A DNA stretch of 64,000 nt, taken from positions 434,001-498,000 of the forward strand of contig JAVHKY010000029.1 of assembly GCA_035079385.1 (NCBI GenBank), in the 5' to 3' direction. Position numbers and translations under genes: made by a program. Below the pieces are notes generated by a model that had not been told where the DNA came from, did not search any database, and saw only the letters and a program-made list of their open reading frames with translations. The stretch is from Aspidiotus rigidus. Lineage: Eukaryota; Arthropoda; Insecta; Hemiptera; Diaspididae. This document shows, one piece after another, positions 24,680 to 36,936 of the stretch (the first letter of the stretch is position 1; each line of letters begins with the position of its first letter).

Positions 24680-25338
24680 TCCTTAAAAATAATATTTTAT
24701 CAAATTCAATTTTCCATGAGAGAAAATACTCACAAAATTATGCACAGTGAAAATAAAACGTAGAATAATATTATTGTGATGAATAGTAAATACGCAGGTA
24801 GATTCGCGTTAGATTCAGGTCAGGGTTTGAACGATTGATAAGCTACCAGCTGGCACTCTGTATGTACATTCAGCTCCGGATACGCACCAACATTTTTATG
24901 AGATTTACCACCACCAATGCGCGCTTTGTGTTGCCTGGTGCCTAGCCATCATGGATTATTATAGGCTCTTCACTCGTCGACGCTAGAGGTTAATATTGGC
25001 AACACTGAGAAGTGAGAATACCCTTTGTCCACCCGTTGTGTTACTGACTTGCTATCATCATAAAAATAATTCGTAATTCGTCTTATTTTGATATTCGATT
25101 CGAATTTCAACTCGCTCGATTATCAAACGGATTAACAATCTGATTACAATCTCAGGTCTGGACGAAGTTGAAGATCCGCGCAAACTCTTCCGTTCTACTT
25201 TCGTTATTGGTGTGATAAATGCTGTTCGAAGTTCAAATTATGAAATCGGGGAATCATGAATAGTGATAAAGATTTAAGAACTTTTTATCAAGCGCTATCT
25301 TTCGATATAGAGTCAGACATCAAAATATTACCAAGACA

Positions 25339-28300
25339 ATGAATTTTCAATTTAGTGGGAGTATTCCGAACGATCTTTGGCAAAGCCATGGAAATGTAAG
25401 TATAACCAAGTCCTTCCTGTTATCACGGGTCGTCGTGATATTCCTACTGATAATATACGATGGCCTCTATTCCTGTACGATATTATGTGTAGTATCAGCA
25501 ACCTATCCATCGTAGGAATTTGATTATTGATAATAACTCATTTTATCGTTTCTATATTTTTAATAGAGCATGTCATCTCAACCAGTTACCGAATTTACAA
25601 TCCTGAATGGGAGGGTAACATTAACGAGAGCTACAAACGATACCAGAAATGATGTAAACGTTACGATTGTGGCGAACGGTCGAAGGAATGAAGTGAGCGG
25701 ATGATTGATGTTTGTTAGAACTCATAACTTTGAATGTCCAAAAACCATCTGATTTGTTTTTGTATTCAGACACCAGTGCGGCGCTGTGCAACTTGTTCTC
25801 AAACACCTAAAGAAATGCGATGGCGGAACAGAAGACGACAAGATATGAACACATTGGTCGGTAGAAATACTCGACGTACATTTTATTATTAGACCAAGCA
25901 ATGAAGCCAGAGAAAGAGGGCCACCTGGAAATGAATATTAAGGGTATGCTCTATACAGGAAAAAAACGCGTAAATATACGAAAATATAGGTTCCGAGGCG
26001 ACTAATTACTGTCCACAAAATGAACGAATTATTATGAAATCTTTTGAAGTGTTAGATGAGTGTTTGGTACAGGTCTAAAATTAATTCAGAACTCGTAATA
26101 TTATTTAGAATTCTTGTTATCAACGATCGAAAAAGGTCAAAATGTACCACTTTTTGATCGTCAATGACAAGAGTTCTAAATAATATTACCAGTTCTGAAT
26201 TAATTTTAGACCTGTATCAAACACTCATCCAACACTTTGAAAGATTTCATAACAATTGGTTCATTTTATGGACAGTAATTAGTCGGCTCGGAACCTATAT
26301 TTTCGTATATTTACCTGATTTTACACGTATTTTTTCTGTGTAAAGCATACCCTTAAGAACACACAACTGTCAATACTATCAATAATTTTGATTTCATGAC
26401 TACGGTTTTGGCGAGTCTGAAAACTATCGATTTACCTATTTTCAAATGAGCGACTATTTCTCATATCTAGTTCACTTGTTGGCAGTCATCCCTCATTGGC
26501 AAAGAAGAATAGGTTGGGTGATATATCATTGATTTTGATGAAAGGAAAGCATCAAACGATAGAAAAATATCCAGTGTGACCAATTGTGAAACTCAGTTGG
26601 GAAACAAATTCTATCAGAATCGGGGCTAATTGGGACTGAATTCCATTTATGCAATGTATTTCTTCTCAAATTGGAAAAAACTGACACCCATTTAACACAA
26701 TGTTACAGTTTTTTGAACGTCGGAGCAAAACAAAAATCAAAAGGGCTAGATTTGCCCCAAAAAGGCTAGATTGGGCACGCTGTTAAATATCACGTAAACA
26801 AAACTTTCCGCATGTACGAGTTCCTCTCACTTATAGCGCGCGCGAAGATCATGTGCATGACGAAGAAGATATACCTTCAGCGCCCAGTAGCGACAAAACT
26901 ATGGATTTTTAGAAAAAAAATTATGGATCAATTTTTGTGGGAAATTTAATGTGGAACATTTTTTATCTGAAAATTTTTTTCGTAGGATTACTAGTTTCCG
27001 AGTTATTGATGAAAATCGCAATTTTTCCCCCTTTGCACCCCTCAAGCAGGGAGAACCAAACGTGGATTTGTCGGGTTTTTTAAAATTACACTCAGGGGGA
27101 AGATTCGAAACATTTGATGGAAAAATCAGTTGTGTTGTTCTTGTTTCCAGGTAGATGTGACCCGCTGTGAGAGAAGGTGGCATGGTTAGGTTAGGTTGAT
27201 GCTAAGTACCCTTCTCTCACAGCAGGTCACAGATGTTTATGTTTTCATTTCTTGGTCTATATGATCTTTCGCGTAGATCAGCAAAATACCGAAACATCTT
27301 GTTTTCTTAGGTATCGTCCGTTCGAGATCTGAAGTTCCAAGTTTACGACTCCAACGAAAAGTTATCGCAAGCGAGAAAAAAATTAAAAGATCTTCAAACG
27401 GAAGTAGGGAGACTCAAAGACGACGTGTACCGCAAGAAAACAAAGGTCAATAAAGCTAGTACCGAATTGGCGAAAGCGATCACCGATTTGAAAAATCCGG
27501 ATTTGTATCGTCTAAACGAAGATGACGCTGCAATACTTAGATTTAATTTGAACCTCGCGAGGGGCGAGCTTGAGGAAGCGAAAAAAAATATGGTCGATGC
27601 TGACAAGGATCTGACCAATGAAGTGAGTACAAATGAAATACGTGAAGAAAATTATCACAGTTTTAGAGAGAGGATAGGCAAATGTATTCATTTGAATTGA
27701 TGCCTCGTAAAGCTTGAGAATCATTGATAGAATTGATATGATAATACTTTTGAAAACCAAAATGCTGGAGTTTTAAACAAACTAAATGTTGCGAATTATT
27801 AAATCTTCCTCTTGTATTCTCCGTATAGTCGCCTCATCATCTCAATTCTTTATTCAATCAGTTTGGTGTTTATAAGGTTTCTGTAAGATTTTCATAGTGT
27901 AAATATGTTTAATCAAATGAAGCTTTGTTAGAGCTTGGAGATTAATATTTCTCTGGAAAGTAAGTTGTCGACTTCTTCTAAAGTCGTTCTCTTTATCACG
28001 TGTTGAGATTTAAGCGCATCATCTAGGTATTACGTCGATTGACTACGATATGGGTTGTGAAGCAAATGAAATCTTTGAAAGACAATTCCTTGAAAAATGA
28101 AACCAACGTTTAGAAAACTTCTGAGAAATTTTGGGTTGTTTTGCAGTTATTGGATGCATGAAACATTTGTTACTTGAGCATTTATCAAGTTCTAAAAGAT
28201 TTGTAGTTGACCCTTTGTCTTTCGAGGATACGTTCGTCGATCATCAGGATATCGTCTATAGTTCTTAGTTTATAGTTGGGGAGAAAATATGTATTAAGAA

Positions 28301-29274
28301 GTATCCCGAAGTACGGTTTCAGAAAATTGATTGAGTTTTTGATCTTGGTGCAGTACCCGATGAAAATATTGGCGTGGGTATTCAAAAACAAATTTAAATA
28401 TTAGCCTTTCTTCCCAAAGATTATGTCGTAATTAAGGTTTAATATTGGTTATAAGCTGACGTAATTTTCACATTCTTTCTTTAACTTACTATTGATATTG
28501 AAATTTCTTAGTGTTCGCTATCAACAGATTTTACCACTCTGATAAGAATTTTGTTGATATTTGAGTTTTCAACATTTATCCAACATTATGCTCTCATAAT
28601 TATGAGCGTTGACCCATTCAAGGGCGATGTTGGCATCCTGTAGATTCTGTACAATTCTTGCTTTTTTTAAATGGCGATTTTCTGACAGGCGACGACTTTA
28701 CGACAAATATCATTTAATGAGGGAGTTCATACAGCCCGAGTTCAGTGGTGAATGAGAAATTAGGGATGACAATTACCAATCTTTTTCAGCTAATTGAAAT
28801 CGATACTACGTTTGAAGAGAATAAGATTTACTTTAAATTTATGAAAATTTCTCCATACTAATATTTAGCCATTTTACAGGTTCAGTACCAACCTCCTGAT
28901 TTGAGAGATGAACAAGAACTCGGTGAATCTGTGATAACGTTTTTGGATAACAACGATACTCTGAATTCTGAAGCTTTTGCGATACCTAGTGTTTCATCAT
29001 TAGAAGTAATCATTCATTTCTGATGTGTTTTCTATGTATACCCTTTTACAACTTGATAAATGTACCTTTCTTTCCCCCTCAGAATATCAACAGTGAAAAT
29101 TCAATCAAGTGTTCAGTCTGCTTGGTCAGCGCAGTCAATTCAGTCTTATATAAATGTGGCCACATGTGCACATGTTACGAATGTGCTGTAAAGTTGCAGC
29201 AAAGTAGCGACTATAGAAGGTGTCCCGTTTGTCGATCTGTGATTACTGACATCATTAAATTATTTTTATCGTGA
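25339..29274 (+). CDS. coiled-coil protein with Neuralized-type C3HC4 RING (right-arm copy)
   Basis: Exons are 25339-25395, 25567-25692, 25770-25856, 27311-27622, 28880-29005 and 29083-29274. All are phase 0, giving about 299 residues. The start is the ATG of MNFQFSGSIPNDLWQ, followed by a GT donor. Order along the protein: Ser/Thr-rich N-terminus (1-61), a short basic segment with a Cys pair (62-90), a coiled coil (91-194), an acidic linker (195-236) and the RING (about 245-299). The RING core VLYKCGHMCTCYECAVK matches Neuralized-family ligases closely. The donor of exon 3 is non-ideal, so an extra exon between 25860 and 27300 is possible. An ATTAAA lies about 370 nt after the stop. The promoter differs from the left copy only beyond 25024. 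Confidence 0.78.
25938..26356. mobile_element. 419-bp TTAA-flanked MITE, right-arm copy
   Basis: Exact mirror of 19412-19830, in the intron between exons 3 and 4 of the RING gene. The TTAA ends are intact. Confidence 0.85.
27156..27231. repeat. 76-bp hairpin, right-arm copy
   Basis: Mirror of 18537-18612, inside the same RING-gene intron. Confidence 0.7.
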
Positions 29275-29754
29275 AGTATAAGTTTTAAATTATGACGATT
29301 TACAAGATAAACTTTCGAACGCCTAGTGCTATAAAAATTTATCATTTCTTTTTTTTTTCATATTATTCAAATACCCATGTTATTAATTTTCAATTTTGTT
29401 AATTTGCGAGTAAACTTGATTGTTCGTTGTGTCAAACAAAAGGTTGATGTAGGATTTTCGAGAGAGGTAATATTATTTTTCAATTTTCTATTGTTTTGCT
29501 TGACTATTCTGTAGAAGTTTTCAAATGTTAACCAATTAATGTTTTAACTTTTTTTTCTTTTCCATTCATCGTTTTTTTTTTTTTTTTCTCATTTTGGCAA
29601 TCATATTTCCTTGTATTGTACTGTATTGTATGCATTTATACTTGCCATTAAAGATAAGTACGTCGTTTGTTTTACGAATCACTTTTTTTTTTGTGTGTAA
29701 TAGAGTAGAGTTGAAAGACAAGATGAGAAATGGAGAGCTAACATTTGTCGAAAA

Positions 29755-30234
29755 TTAGGTAATATTCAAATGAGATGCTTTTAACAAATAACGTGGTGAC
29801 AATGACAAGACAAAGGAAAACAATACGAATTTAACCGACGATTGAATTGGTATTGAATTATTGCACAAATCTCCGCGACAAAAACACATGAAAACTTTTT
29901 TGTGGCTTCGCACAGTATCATCGCATCTTTCTTCATTGTCGGAAGGCGATCGTTGCAAACACATACGTTGAGTCGCGACTCCATATTCTTCAACTTTCAA
30001 ATCGTGATCACTAGTTTCGATTACTTTCCCGCACCATCCTGAAGCACAGGGTACTATTTCGACGCCTGCATCCAGATCTAATTGACTAGCATTATAATAT
30101 TTAAATTTATCTTTACAACTTCCGAGTTCACCACGCGATCGACAAGAAAAACATCTCTTAATAGATGCATTCGTAAAAATGATAAAACAAACGCTGATGA
30201 CGATGACACAAAATAATGATTTTCGAACAGTCAT
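29755..30234 (-). CDS. Ly6/uPAR three-finger, probably GPI-anchored protein (right-arm copy)
   Basis: Identical in sequence to the left-arm gene at 15534-16013: 159 residues, signal peptide, ten-cysteine Ly6 domain ending DLCNN, and a hydrophobic GPI-type tail. It is convergent with the RING gene; the stops at 29274 and 29755 leave 480 bp for both 3' ends. Two indistinguishable copies mean expression of either cannot be told apart by coding sequence. On this side the upstream DNA beyond the arm leads to P5CR. Confidence 0.85.
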   Translation of the reverse strand: MTVRKSLFCVIVISVCFIIFTNASIKRCFSCRSRGELGSCKDKFKYYNASQLDLDAGVEIVPCASGWCGKVIETSDHDLKVEEYGVATQRMCLQRSPSDNEERCDDTVRSHKKVFMCFCRGDLCNNSIPIQSSVKFVLFSFVLSLSPRYLLKASHLNIT

Positions 30235-30634
30235 GTCTCAAGACTAGCAACAGGTTCGCAACTGACTGGAATGGAGTTCGAGAAAACTGAATGCACGGTT
30301 GGAACCATGAACCGTAAAAGAAGTGGTAGTAATAGGCGTATTGTGGTACGACCATTTTTCTCCACACTGACGTAATTCAGACAAACAGTGGTTATTAAAT
30401 TGTAAGATATATCTTTCTGCGGTCTTTGTTCATTCGAGATAGTTATCAAAAATTTACCTTGTAGCATCATACGGTATTTAAGAGAGGAAAACTAAATAAA
30501 ATTTTTTTAGAGTATGTATTAAGAAATTAAAAGTAATTATGATTGTAAGTATAGGTATACTTCTGTTACTAGTGTCTAAATTAAGGAAAAAAAAAAAAGG
30601 ATAATTGATCGGTCCAGCCCCAAGAATATGCTTT

Positions 30635-30761
30635 TATACTCTGTTCACATTAAGGAAGGATAGAAATATGACCTCGAGAACGGAACGCTCCGGGTAATTT
30701 TAATCTACCGTTCCGTTCTCAAGGTCATATTTCTATCCTTCCTTAATGTGAACCGAGTATA
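30635..30761. repeat. 127-bp hairpin MITE, right-arm copy
   Basis: Mirror of 15007-15133, upstream of the right-arm Ly6 gene. Confidence 0.8.
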
Positions 30762-31762
30762 GAACATACAGGTATTTATAAAAATTTATTGGCTCGTATC
30801 TAATAGTGTATCTGACCGAGAATCATGTACTGCTTGAAGACTATAAACTGAAGATTTTATCTTCATAGCTCAATTTTTTCCAGCGCGATTTTACATTTGT
30901 CGTACATTGTTTAAACGCAGACTTCTTTCATGTATGGAAAACCTCTATAGGCTACAAAATTTGCAAGAGCCTTTTAAAAAAAAGTCACGACCCTTCTTTT
31001 AGCTTTTAAAATTAGGTAAGTGTTATTAGGGGTTTGAGGAATCAAAGAAACTACCGGTACTCGTATAGAGGTACTGTTACATCCCTCATTCATTGTATTA
31101 CAACATTTATTGTCTTTTCATTAATAATATCTACATCAATTCTACATGGGTGGATACTAACAGAAACTGAGAATCGAATAATGAAACGACTATTTTAATG
31201 GAACTCGGAAGTTGAAATTTGAAAATGGAAAACAATAATTATTGAAACAGATAAAATGTCAAATACAATTTGAAATCATCTCTCCGGCTACACTGGTGCG
31301 TTCACGCATTATTCTCTTTTAGTTTTTGTTTACCGGCAGCCCTGCAGAGGGTAAACATTTTTGATGTCACCTCTTTTTGGATTAATAGCATAATCAGATT
31401 CTAGTTTCTTATCATTATTTTCGAAACACGTATTTTCAGGTTCTAGTAGGTGCTCCAGAACTAGAACCAAAACCTAACGTTCTCATCAAACATTATTATC
31501 GAATCCAGCCCTTCTATTCTAAGATTTTTTTCGCTAGTAAATTACTCTCCTCTTGGTCTCGCGTACGTCATTCATTTTGAAGTGTTTACTTCTGAATTAA
31601 TACTCCCATTGTCCTTCCTGTGACATTCTCAATTTGAGAGCATTTTTAAGTCCGCGGTGTTAAAGTACCCTAACTTAGCGCTCTAAATTTGAAATTCAGT
31701 TCAGTACACTGTAGATTGTTCTTTCAGTTCTGTACTTTTAGTCTATTTTCTCGAAAACCGCA

Positions 31763-34440
31763 ATGGCTACTAAACTTCGAATAGGATTTATTGGAGCAGG
31801 AAATATGGCTCAAGCCATCGGTCGAAGTATTATCGAAAAAGGTTGAGTTGTATTTTATTTCCAACAGCTGATAAAATTTACCACCCTGCTCTCCTACAAT
31901 TGCTGTTTTTTTTTTCATTTTTCAGACGTTGTATCCGCCAAGGATGTATTTGTATCAGCTCCTTCGGCAAGAACTTTCGAAAATTGGAAAAAAACGGGTG
32001 TCAATTTAACTCATAATAATAGTAAGTTTCCGGTTTTCAATTTTCTGTTCTCCTCTGGATTCTTGTGGGTTTATTTCGGGCTCTTGCTGCACTGACTTGA
32101 TGAAACATTACCACACCTCTTAGAAACGTTCAGATATCTACCAATGACCCAAGCTTTAAAAGAATATAAAATTCGTTAATATATTCTCTTTTACTAGCTC
32201 CTTTCCCAGGTGCTTAAAGTATGCCTTCAATAAATTTTCTGCAGTTCCAAGAAAAAATCTCATTTTTCAAAATCTTGGGCATTTATTTTTTCAGATGAGG
32301 TGATTGTACAGTGTGATGTTATATTTTTGGCTATGAAACCTCAGTTCCTACAACAATTTCTGACTGAAGTACGAATAAGTCACGAGGAATCATTGTGCAG
32401 CAAATTAATAATTTCCATTCTCGCAGGTGTATCATGTCAAACACTGAATCAGGTATACAAGAATTAATTTACTGAGTACCTGTACCCGCAGTATAAACGT
32501 GATAGGGAGCATTTTAAAATGGTCCCGCTGCATTACTAATCCTAATTTCTCTTCTACTCGTATCTTATTTTACGAATATTTGAAAAAAAAAAAGTTTTGA
32601 ATGCGCTCTTCCGATTGCATCATACCTCGTCCTATTCCTCCTTCGACACAATATAGAGGGTCAAACCACAGAATATTCCACATCTTTATTACTCTGTTCT
32701 CGTCTTTTATCTGTAATGGTATTACTTATAGTCCTGTTTGAAGTCGTCTCATGTTCAGTGAATGGACGGGGTTCATTTTTCTCCTCCATTCATTTCTCTT
32801 CCAGTTATTCTTGACTTCCTGTGATAGAATAACACGTGAAAGAGTTCCAAAGAAGTTTTGAAAAAATATTGTATTTTCTTTTAAATTTTGGTTTTTCAAA
32901 ATTACTTACCATTTTAAGCATTCCACTTGTTAGGTCACCTGAAAATGGTAAAACTTCTTTCTTCGATTAGAAATATCAAACGTACTTACTTCGGGAATTA
33001 CCCTGTGCGATAAAGAAAAACAAAAAACAATTGCCCGTTGTTTTCTTTATCGCATTAAAATTTTCCGCAAAATTATTGTAGAGATAAATGATACATATTT
33101 GTAAGCGAACTTGATTAATCTTCTCCGTGTGTGAGTATTCTTTATGTTTATACGATGATTGATAGTTGACTGAACTCCTTCGTCGAGTAATCGATAGGGT
33201 TTAGTTTTCATTCATTTGTTTTATAAAATCATCTCGTATCCATTTTATTGGAAAAAAAGAAGAGGGAAAAACAATCGGATTACTCTGTGGCGTTTAATAT
33301 CATAACGAACTCACAGAAAAATGACTCCCGAGATGAGAAGTACTAAATAGAACAATCATAATTTTTTTGGATGTAGGTTCTCTGTCAATTAAGGAGACAA
33401 CATTAATAATTTATTTTCACTTCAAACAGTCAATTCGGATTATCCAAATCACTTCAAAGTACTGGATGTGTATATTGTTTCTTATGATGTATCAACTTTT
33501 TAATGATTTATTCTATGATATTTTTTCAAACATTTTACTATTCAAGAAAAAATGCAGCAAAAGGTTTTCTACTCGTTCAAAGGGAGAAGAATGAAAGGAT
33601 TTGAAAACGGAGAATGTCAAATTAATTGTGCCTTAAAACATTTGAGTAGCCTATTTTTAGCGTTTTTTTAAATATACTTTATCCATTGATTTGTACTTAT
33701 TTCCTTTTTAGAAACTGAAATCCGTATTTTCCAATTACCGCTTGATCAGAGCAATTCCAAATACTTCTTTAATAGTCGGTGAAGGTTTCACAGGTATGGT
33801 AAAAGACATTTCCAAAGTTTCAAATTTTCATCATTCACATACGCCGACCATGAATACAGCAATTCATTCTATGTACAGCGATTTGCCCCGATACCAGTGC
33901 CACCAAAGACGACATCGAATTAATGAAGTCGTTTATGTCTGCCGGCGGAAAATATGAAATTGTTCCTGAGACGCTGCTGAGTCCTTTTAGCGCACTGGCT
34001 GGAAGCGGTGTTGCTTTTGTTAGTTCAAAACCTTGAATGAAATACGTAAGCCCTTCAATTGACAACTCATTAACTAACTGTTCACAGGTTTACCAAATCA
34101 TAGAAGCCTTTTCCGATGGAGCCGTTAAACAAGGCATACCTAGAGCTACATCTTATAGAGTAGCTGCACAAACTCTACTGGGTGCATCAAAAATGATTTT
34201 AGATACAAACGAACATCCAGCTGCTTTGAAAGATAACGTAACTTCACCTGGTGGAACGACTATTTGCGGCATACATGCACTAGAACGAGGCGGTCTTAGG
34301 TAGCATTTGATTTATAACATCCTAACTATGGTAAATTTTGTTATCTGATGGAATTCTTTCTGTTCCAAAGAGCTGCCATTATGGACGCAATCGAAGTAAC
34401 CGTTGCACGTTTTAATGAGCTGGATTCAAAATATAAATGA
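31763..34440 (+). CDS. PYCR: pyrroline-5-carboxylate reductase (P5CR)
   Basis: P5CR reduces pyrroline-5-carboxylate to proline with NAD(P)H, the last step of proline synthesis. Exons are 31763-31841, 31926-32021, 32295-32452, 33712-33793, 33879-34018, 34088-34299 and 34371-34440. All have GT-AG introns and consistent phase, giving 278 residues, the usual length. The N-terminal Rossmann fold has [13 protein letters not shown]. Further family marks are [46 protein letters not shown] and the C-terminal signature [18 protein letters not shown]. No mitochondrial presequence is evident, which suggests a cytosolic form. The start ATG lies 400 bp from the palindrome edge. The gene ends 192 bp from the convergent PRPF18 gene. 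Which animal paralogue (PYCR1-3 type) it is cannot be decided here. Confidence 0.95.
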
Positions 34441-34593
34441 GAAATTTAGCAGAAAAAGAACCAAAACTTTCATTCCTTGCTATTATTTGGCCAATCGATA
34501 ATTGTATTGACCTATTATGTTCAACATTTTTTAAAAAGCTAATCTAACTTTCTTTTCTATGATGATATAACGATTTGAAGGAACGTAGAAGCA

Positions 34594-34599
34594 TTTATT
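34594..34599 (-). promoter_or_regulatory. poly(A) signal of PRPF18
   Basis: AATAAA on the minus strand, about 35 nt after the PRPF18 stop codon, in the 192-bp gap between the convergent PRPF18 and P5CR genes. Confidence 0.55.
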
Positions 34600-34632
34600 A
34601 TACATTTTATTTACATCATCTATTTTTTCCAT

Positions 34633-36161
34633 TTATAACTGACTTGTCGTCTCACAATATTCGACACACCGAGATGGGTCTGTAGGGAAAAATTGCTGAC
34701 ATTTCGTCATCAGTCGTTTTAATGCCTGAATGTATTTACGTTGTGTTTCGTCGTTCAGCACATGAGCAACATTTTTAGAGAAGATTTTTTCTCGTCCTGT
34801 ACGTGCGTGAATACCAACCATAGTGACACCAATAGGCCAAGGGGCATTACCGATAGCCATTTGTAAATAAGCATCACTAGCCTGCAATCAGAAAAAGTAG
34901 TAAAGCTTATAGTTTCGCGGTCCAGCAGAAATGACAACGACGATGAAGTCGTATTCTCTATGAATAACAAGCTTACCAAAATATAATTTCGATCTAACAA
35001 ATGTCTAACAATAATCGTCAAGCTATCCAGAATATCTTCGGGTAAATTCTTCTTCTTTAATTTACGGAACAACGGTTTTAAATATATCTGAGTTTGCGCA
35101 TAGGTGGCAGAAGCAAGTTTAGCTTTCGTTCTTGCTTTCTCAGCGCCGGACAGACTGTTTACTTGGTTATTCCACATTTGTAAGATTAACTGGAAGCAAA
35201 CAAATTTTGAAGTCATTGACCCTGCAGTCTCAGTTTCTCGGGAGAATTGATTCATTAGATCACGAAAAACGAATTTCTTTTCCAAGTCGACCTTACACGA
35301 CGTTTTTCTTATTTTTACTTCAATTTCTATATGAATTTGCCATTATTTAATTGATAATCGTTAAAATTTACCTGCAAAAATTTCATAATGATTTCTTGAT
35401 CTGCAGATAGATCTCCATTTCCTAGGTTGACCGCATCTGTTTGTATTTTTTCATAAACTGCCAACGGATCTTCGTGAAAACATTTCTTCTCCTCCGCGTC
35501 ATTATCGTTATTTTTAGTAATTGAAAATAGAATGTTATCTACATAATCTTGATCAACCTTCTCCATAGCTTCTTGAAAATCGTTACGAAGACCCTTTTGG
35601 ACGAAATAAAATAATTACAGTCAGCAAATATAACTTTCAAATATGAAATTTCAAATTTATTTCATCAGTGCATACTTTATTCGATTCTGGTTCTAAAATT
35701 TCGTTTCTCCTAAGCCGTTGAAACGCTTGCAATTCGGTTTCGCCAAACAGTAAAATAGGTTCTCCTCGTTCTCTTAATCTACGAATAACTTCCTTACGGG
35801 GTAAAGTACTCGTTTCTTCATTTTCATCGGCGTCTATACAGAAAATATATCATGAGCCAAATTGTAGTGGTAGGTACTTAGCCAAATAACTGAAGACTAT
35901 CAAACTCACTTGATATACTCTGATCACTGGTATCTCTCTCTTCAAAAGAGGAATCGTGACTTTCTGAATTTTCTGGCGTTTGACTGTACAATTCAGACGC
36001 TTTAAAGAACTTCTTTTTGTCATTCTGTACATCGTACCCAGTATTAGGAAAATATATTTGATGACATAGAAATGAGTTCTTATAAAATGTGTACTTACAA
36101 TTACATTTCTCTCCTCCAGGAGTTTACGTTTTCTTTCGATCTCTGCCTTTAGAATTTCCAT
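34633..36161 (-). CDS. PRPF18: pre-mRNA-splicing factor 18
   Basis: PRPF18 is a U5-associated factor needed for the second step of splicing. Exons (minus) are 36161-36099, 36024-35910, 35833-35676, 35593-35372, 35189-34977 and 34881-34633. They give 339 residues, close to the human length. The N-terminus [19 protein letters not shown] is the conserved Prp18 start. Exon 3 carries the PRP4-like SFM motif ([13 protein letters not shown], then LFGET). Exons 5-6 encode the Prp18 helical domain with the near-invariant loop ([20 protein letters not shown] and [12 protein letters not shown]). A TTG-initiated extension upstream is possible in frame, but the ATG matches the family. The start is 776 bp from the divergent BTB-kelch gene. 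Confidence 0.97.
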
Positions 36162-36936
36162 ATTCTCAAACAAAATGTTAAATAACGTAATCCTGAACTC
36201 TTAGCTCAGAATTTTCATTTTCACTTCATTAGTTTGATTTTTGATAATTTTTTCATCATCAAAATATTTCACTGATAAGGTAAGGCAGAACTTGATTGGC
36301 TTCGGGCCAGTGCTGCCAATTTTCAAAGGATCCTAGAAGGGGGCAGGGCTTGAAGGATAACAATAATCCAAAAGTATGAAAAGACAATCATGCATTCACG
36401 TTCTTCTGTAACTATTCTGCTGATCTGTTTTCAGCCCCGTTCTGACCATTCTCATTTTCTGTTTTCTCACGCGGTCATCGACGCTCGACGGCCGACGCAA
36501 TTACACTATTATACAGACATCGTTCGCTCTCCGCTTTGCTCTCTGCCGTGCCGTGCAAAATAATAGGCCTAATGTTTGACGAACGTGCAGTGTCTACGAT
36601 TAGGGAGAATGGTCCTACATCACTCGTGTTTCAACAACCTTTTTGCGGAATTTAATACCTTCATGTCTCTGCGTCTTACCGACTCGCTGTATGTCTTGTT
36701 TATTTTTATTTCACGAATTCACGTGGTCTCTCCTCACAACTTTGGAGGGAAACTGGTAGAAAAAAAAATCTATCAAAGTTTTAAAATAATACTGATGAAG
36801 TTTCGTTCGACGTTCCTATTTGTGTAGATTGACTTTTGGAAAATTCTTTTTCAAAAGCGCACGTTTTGAATTGTTTCCATTTTATTGATCAATCGAATTG
36901 TAGTTCACTCTTTGCATTCATTCGAAATCATCCGAG
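36162..36936. promoter_or_regulatory. shared upstream region of PRPF18 and the BTB-kelch gene
   Basis: This 775-bp stretch separates two divergent start codons and must hold both promoters. A GC-richer patch lies at about 36465-36560 in an otherwise AT-rich sequence. No clear TATA box or initiator can be assigned. A short frame at 36576-36827 shows no domain. Confidence 0.4.

Larger units (their letters stand above)
20745..25023. other. spacer between the palindrome arms
   Basis: The 4279-bp unique spacer holds a non-autonomous hAT element (21403-22442) and an orphan three-exon gene (23801-24679). It also holds a partial tandem duplication around that gene's 3' end. Between 22450 and 23550 I see only short chance frames. 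Confidence 0.8.
25024..31363. repeat. right arm of giant inverted repeat (6340 bp)
   Basis: This is the reverse complement of 14405-20744. It carries the same RING gene (here plus), the same Ly6 gene (here minus) and the same three small repeats. Here the RING gene keeps a divergent neighbour in the spacer, and the outer end lies 400 bp from the P5CR start codon. Confidence 0.95.
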
